NCBI GenBank assembly: GCA_910585055.1
Contig: CAJUBY010000012.1
Span: 34,331-42,319 of the forward strand
Source of the DNA: an uncultured Christensenella sp.
Lineage (GTDB): Bacteria; Bacillota; Clostridia; Christensenellales; Pumilibacteraceae
Direction of reading: 5' to 3'
DNA: 7,989 nt
A program made the translations under genes and the position numbers. The notes under the pieces were generated by a model. It was not told the origin of the DNA and searched no databases. It was given only the letters and a program-made list of their open reading frames with translations. Positions within the stretch are counted from its first letter, which is position 1, and each line of letters starts with the position of its first letter. This document shows, piece after piece, positions 5,541-7,989 of the stretch.

Positions 5541-6386
5541 ATGGTTAAAATTTTGGTGGATTCCGCATCGGATATAGATAAACGGGAAGCCGAAAATTTG
5601 GGCGTGGACCTTATCCCCATGCCTGTGCGTTTCGGCGATAGAGAGTATTCCGACGGCGTGGATCTGGGCAGGAGAGAATTTTTCGAGAAATTGATAGAAA
5701 GCGACGAACTGCCGCAGACGAGTCAGATAAACGAAAACATGTTTGAAGAACGTTTTTCCGTGATGTTGGAAAACTGCGACGAAGTGGTTGCTATAGTTAT
5801 TTCGTCCAAGCTTTCCGGAACATACGGGTGCGCGTGCCGAGCTGCGGAAAATTTCGGTGGCAGAGTACAGGTCGTTGACAGTCTAAACGCAAGCGCAGGT
5901 GAAAGGCTGTTGTGTATGTATGCTTTGCGGGTTGCCGAAAAAAACAGTATGACGGCAAAACAGATAGCGGACGAACTGAACGAAAAGAAAACGCAGATCA
6001 GATTTTTAGCGTTGTTGGGCACTCTCGAATATTTGAAAAAAGGCGGAAGGATCTCGTCAGCTGCGGCATTCGCAGGCGAGCTTTTTTCGATAAAGCCGGT
6101 CATTTCCATAACCGACGGCGAAGTAAAGCTGGTAGGCAAGGCTATGGGATCGAAGCGCGGAGGCAATCTTTTGACTCAGTTCATAGACAAGTACGGCGTT
6201 GATTTCGGTATGCCGGTCGCGCTTGTGTATTCAGGTCTGTCCGATGAGCTTTTATCGAAATATATCGACGACAGCAAGCGGCTTTGGGAGGGTAAGATCG
6301 CGGAGCTTCCGAAGTTTTTGATAGGCAGCGCCATAGGTTCGCATATCGGACCGGGCGCTATAGGCGTGGCGTTTTTTGCAAAGTGA
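5541..6386 (+). CDS. DegV family fatty-acid-binding protein (FakB type)
   Basis: DegV proteins bind one fatty acid molecule; the characterised FakB members present exogenous or recycled fatty acids to the kinase FakA for phosphorylation and entry into phospholipid synthesis. It has 281 residues, full length, soluble and cytoplasmic. The N-terminal EDD-fold half shows VDSASDI at 6-12, the ligand-side TSQ at 60-62, and SSKLSGTY at 88-95 with the conserved Ser-Gly-Thr. The hinge region DSLNASAGE begins near 113, and GTLEYLKKGGRIS leads into the C-terminal lipid-pocket half; the protein ends GSHIGPGAIGVAFFAK. GGTGA (5532-5536) lies 4 bases before the ATG. It follows the FNT channel by 24 bases with no terminator or promoter between, so it is probably expressed from that gene's promoter. 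No FakA kinase is in the window, so the FakB role is inferred from family only. Confidence 0.92.
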   Translation: MVKILVDSASDIDKREAENLGVDLIPMPVRFGDREYSDGVDLGRREFFEKLIESDELPQTSQINENMFEERFSVMLENCDEVVAIVISSKLSGTYGCACRAAENFGGRVQVVDSLNASAGERLLCMYALRVAEKNSMTAKQIADELNEKKTQIRFLALLGTLEYLKKGGRISSAAAFAGELFSIKPVISITDGEVKLVGKAMGSKRGGNLLTQFIDKYGVDFGMPVALVYSGLSDELLSKYIDDSKRLWEGKIAELPKFLIGSAIGSHIGPGAIGVAFFAK

Positions 6387-6407
6387 TCTCGGTTCTGCTG
6401 TATTCGG

Positions 6408-6443
6408 AAAGCTCGACGCGGATATTTTCCGCGTCGGCTTTTA
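6408..6443 (+). terminator. Intrinsic terminator after the DegV gene
   Basis: CGACGCGG (6414-6421) pairs perfectly with CCGCGTCG (6429-6436). The stem is extended past a single bulged T (6413) by AAAGC/GCTTT, and a T run follows at 6439-6442. It begins about 20 bases behind the DegV stop and closes the channel-DegV unit. Confidence 0.9.
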
Positions 6444-6532
6444 TGTATATGGCAATACATATAAGATAACCGTACAGATATAATAAATATTTTATATTAA
6501 AGCGCGCTATAGGTTCGGACTCGTTTATACGG

Positions 6533-6561
6533 TTGACATTGCAAGCGGATTTTGACATAAT
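6533..6561 (+). promoter_or_regulatory. Promoter for the MFS transporter gene
   Basis: A perfect TTGACA (6533-6538), a 17-base spacer and CATAAT (6556-6561) predict a start near 6568, about 22 bases before the transporter ATG. An AGCGCGCT palindrome at 6501-6508 and an A/T-rich stretch (about 6475-6500) lie upstream; no function can be assigned to them. Confidence 0.75.
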
Positions 6562-6590
6562 CAATCGGAAATGTATCAAAGCGGTAAATT

Positions 6591-7790
6591 ATGTTTGGGT
6601 TGCTGATAGCTGTTATTTATATCAGTTTTATAAGTTTGGGATTACCGGATTCGCTTTTGGGTGCGGCATGGCCGACAATGCGGACAGAAATGAACGCACC
6701 CATTTCCTATGCCGGTATAATATCTATGATAATCTGTTTCGGGACTATCGTATCCAGCCTTATGAGCGACCGCATTACTAAAAAGATAGGCACGGGTATG
6801 ATGACCGTATTAAGCGTAGTAACGACGGCTGCCGCGTTATTCTGTTTTTCGGTAAGCGACGAACTGTGGATGCTGTTTGTGTTTGCCGTGCCGTACGGTC
6901 TGGGCGCCGGCGGTGTGGATGCTGCGCTTAACAATTACGTCGCGTTACATCTTAAAAGCCGTCACATGAGCTGGCTTCATTGCATGTGGGGCGTCGGCGC
7001 TGCGGTAAGTCCGTATATTATGGGTCACGCTTTGACTGTCGGCAACGGTTGGCAGCAGGGATATTTGACGGTGGCTGTCGTGCAGATCGTTCTGGCAGTG
7101 TGTATTTTTATCAGTTTGCCGTTGTGGAAAAAGGACGGCAAAACAGCGATCAAAATCGGCGACTGCGGCACGGAACAGCCGGAGTGTGTCGGCAGACCCA
7201 AACCGCTGTCGGCAAAGGAGATAGTTAAGATCCCGGGCGCTGTCCCGTGTTTTATTTGTTTTTTATGCTATTGCGCATTCGAGCAGACGACTATGTTGTG
7301 GGCTAGCAGTTATATGATCCACCATAACGGTATCGGTACCGATACCGCAGCTCAATTTGCCAGTTTGTTTTTTATAGGTATTACGACGGGACGCGCCGTA
7401 AACGGTTTTCTTACTTTTAAATTTTCCGATAGAACGCTTATCCGTATCGGTCAGTGCATAATTCTTATCGGTACGCTTTTTATCATTATCCCTAACGTTA
7501 ATATTCCGACGTATATCGGGTTTACCGTGATAGGGTTGGGCTGTGCACCTATATATCCTTGTATAATCCATTCCACGCCCGATATGTTCGGAGCGGAGAG
7601 AGCGCAGGCGCTTATCGGAGTGCAAATGGCTAGCGCGTATGTGGGATCCTGTTTTGCGCCAATGCTGTACGGATTGCTTGCCGACAGGGTAAGTCAATCG
7701 CTGTTGCCTTATTTTATACTGGTGTTTTTGGCCTTGATGTCGCTGACATACTGTATTGTTATTAGAAAGACAAAAGTCGTACGGTCGTAA
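6591..7790 (+). CDS. MFS transporter, 12-helix secondary carrier, substrate unknown
   Basis: Inner-membrane secondary transporter of the major facilitator superfamily, 399 residues with about 12 hydrophobic segments, a full-length size. The first helix starts almost at the initiator (MFGLLIAVIYISFISLG), followed by LPDSLLGAAWP. The loop after helix 2 carries a motif-A variant, SDRITKKIG at 59-67, and an echo of it, SDRTLIRIG, appears in the second half. GAGGVDAALNN at 105-115 and LHCMWGVGAAVSP at 129-141 resemble the sugar/fucose-permease-like branch. A polar central loop lies at about 179-212. The start at 6591 is forced by an in-frame TAA six bases upstream; the ribosome site is weak (GCGGT, 6581-6585). 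It has its own promoter and sits behind a terminator, so it is not part of the channel-DegV unit. Import of a sugar for the GH32/kinase pair is conceivable but unsupported by position. Confidence 0.87.
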   Translation: MFGLLIAVIYISFISLGLPDSLLGAAWPTMRTEMNAPISYAGIISMIICFGTIVSSLMSDRITKKIGTGMMTVLSVVTTAAALFCFSVSDELWMLFVFAVPYGLGAGGVDAALNNYVALHLKSRHMSWLHCMWGVGAAVSPYIMGHALTVGNGWQQGYLTVAVVQIVLAVCIFISLPLWKKDGKTAIKIGDCGTEQPECVGRPKPLSAKEIVKIPGAVPCFICFLCYCAFEQTTMLWASSYMIHHNGIGTDTAAQFASLFFIGITTGRAVNGFLTFKFSDRTLIRIGQCIILIGTLFIIIPNVNIPTYIGFTVIGLGCAPIYPCIIHSTPDMFGAERAQALIGVQMASAYVGSCFAPMLYGLLADRVSQSLLPYFILVFLALMSLTYCIVIRKTKVVRS

Positions 7791-7796
7791 ATAATC

Positions 7797-7825
7797 TTGA
7801 TTTTACGAAAAAAATATGTTATAAT
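7797..7825 (+). promoter_or_regulatory. Extended -10 promoter for the right-edge gene
   Basis: TTGATT (7797-7802), a 17-base spacer and a perfect TATAAT (7820-7825), preceded by TG in the extended -10 position, predict a start near 7832. An inverted repeat CGTAAA/TTTACG (7786-7791 with 7802-7807) straddles the -35 box and could be an operator or chance. No terminator is visible between the MFS gene and this promoter. Confidence 0.78.
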
Positions 7826-7856
7826 ATGATTTAGCTGTCGGCTAGGAGTTGATCAC

Positions 7857-7989
7857 ATGCAAACCGAAGAATTTATTGCGTTTCTTTCTCAAAACGGATA
7901 CGGTCCGAAACGGAACGGCAATAATTATGTTTTGAAAATAAATAATAATACTATAACTATCGATATAAAAGAAAATAAGTATGCCGTAG
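7857..7989 (+). CDS. Unrecognised protein, N-terminal 44 codons only
   Basis: An open frame runs from the ATG at 7857 off the right edge, with AGGAG (7844-7848) 8 bases upstream and a strong promoter before that, so a real gene start is well supported. The visible residues begin MQTEEFIAFLSQNGYGPK. They then turn into an Asn-rich and Ile-rich stretch with beta-strand character (NNTITIDI). There is no signal peptide or membrane segment. I do not recognise a family from this fragment, and the neighbours suggest no function. Confidence 0.75.
   Translation, partial: MQTEEFIAFLSQNGYGPKRNGNNYVLKINNNTITIDIKENKYAV

Noticed and set aside
6475..6508. A/T-rich near-palindrome and the AGCGCGCT palindrome before the MFS promoter
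   Set aside because: The symmetry of the A/T tract is imperfect and an isolated 8-base palindrome is common; no second copy or spacing pattern supports an operator.

Overview
The window is an ordinary-looking chromosomal segment of an anaerobic, probably gut-associated Bacillota (Clostridia-like) bacterium. This is an inference from four things: a flavodiiron protein, a formate/nitrite-family channel and a DegV protein close together; consensus TTGACA/TATAAT promoters; tRNA genes that encode their own CCA; and mid-range GC with many ATA and AGA/AGG codons. No phage, transposon, CRISPR or plasmid genes are visible, and I do not see a new multi-gene system. All protein genes read on the + strand; only one tRNA is on the - strand.

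Layout. Bases 1-975 hold the 3' part of a flavodiiron protein gene, cut by the left edge. A PfkB-family sugar kinase (1018-1944) and a cytoplasmic GH32 beta-fructosidase (1967-3313) follow closely and form a sucrose/fructoside utilisation pair. The GH32 frees fructose (or handles phosphorylated sucrose) and the kinase can phosphorylate it. No cognate transporter lies next to them. A strong two-way terminator at 3329-3366 separates this block from a convergent tRNA-Lys(CTT) on the - strand.

Bases 3442-3635 are a divergent promoter region with no gene. It carries one near-consensus promoter for tRNA-Lys and one for a rightward cluster of four tRNAs: CAT (probably Ile2, possibly Met), Asp, Phe and Thr. 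The cluster ends at a clear terminator at 3982-4008. A short spacer with a repeated 11-mer and a small hairpin precedes a UDG-superfamily gene (4125-4652) resembling family 6 deoxyinosine/hypoxanthine-DNA glycosylases.

Next comes a two-gene unit: a formate/nitrite transporter family channel (4719-5516), whose consensus promoter puts the predicted transcription start on the ATG itself, and a DegV/FakB-type fatty-acid-binding protein (5541-6386), closed by a terminator. A separately promoted MFS transporter (6591-7790) and the first 44 codons of an unrecognised protein (from 7857, with its own strong promoter and ribosome site) finish the window.

The points most worth checking are the predicted leaderless channel mRNA, the repeat pair before the glycosylase gene, and the identity of the CAT tRNA.
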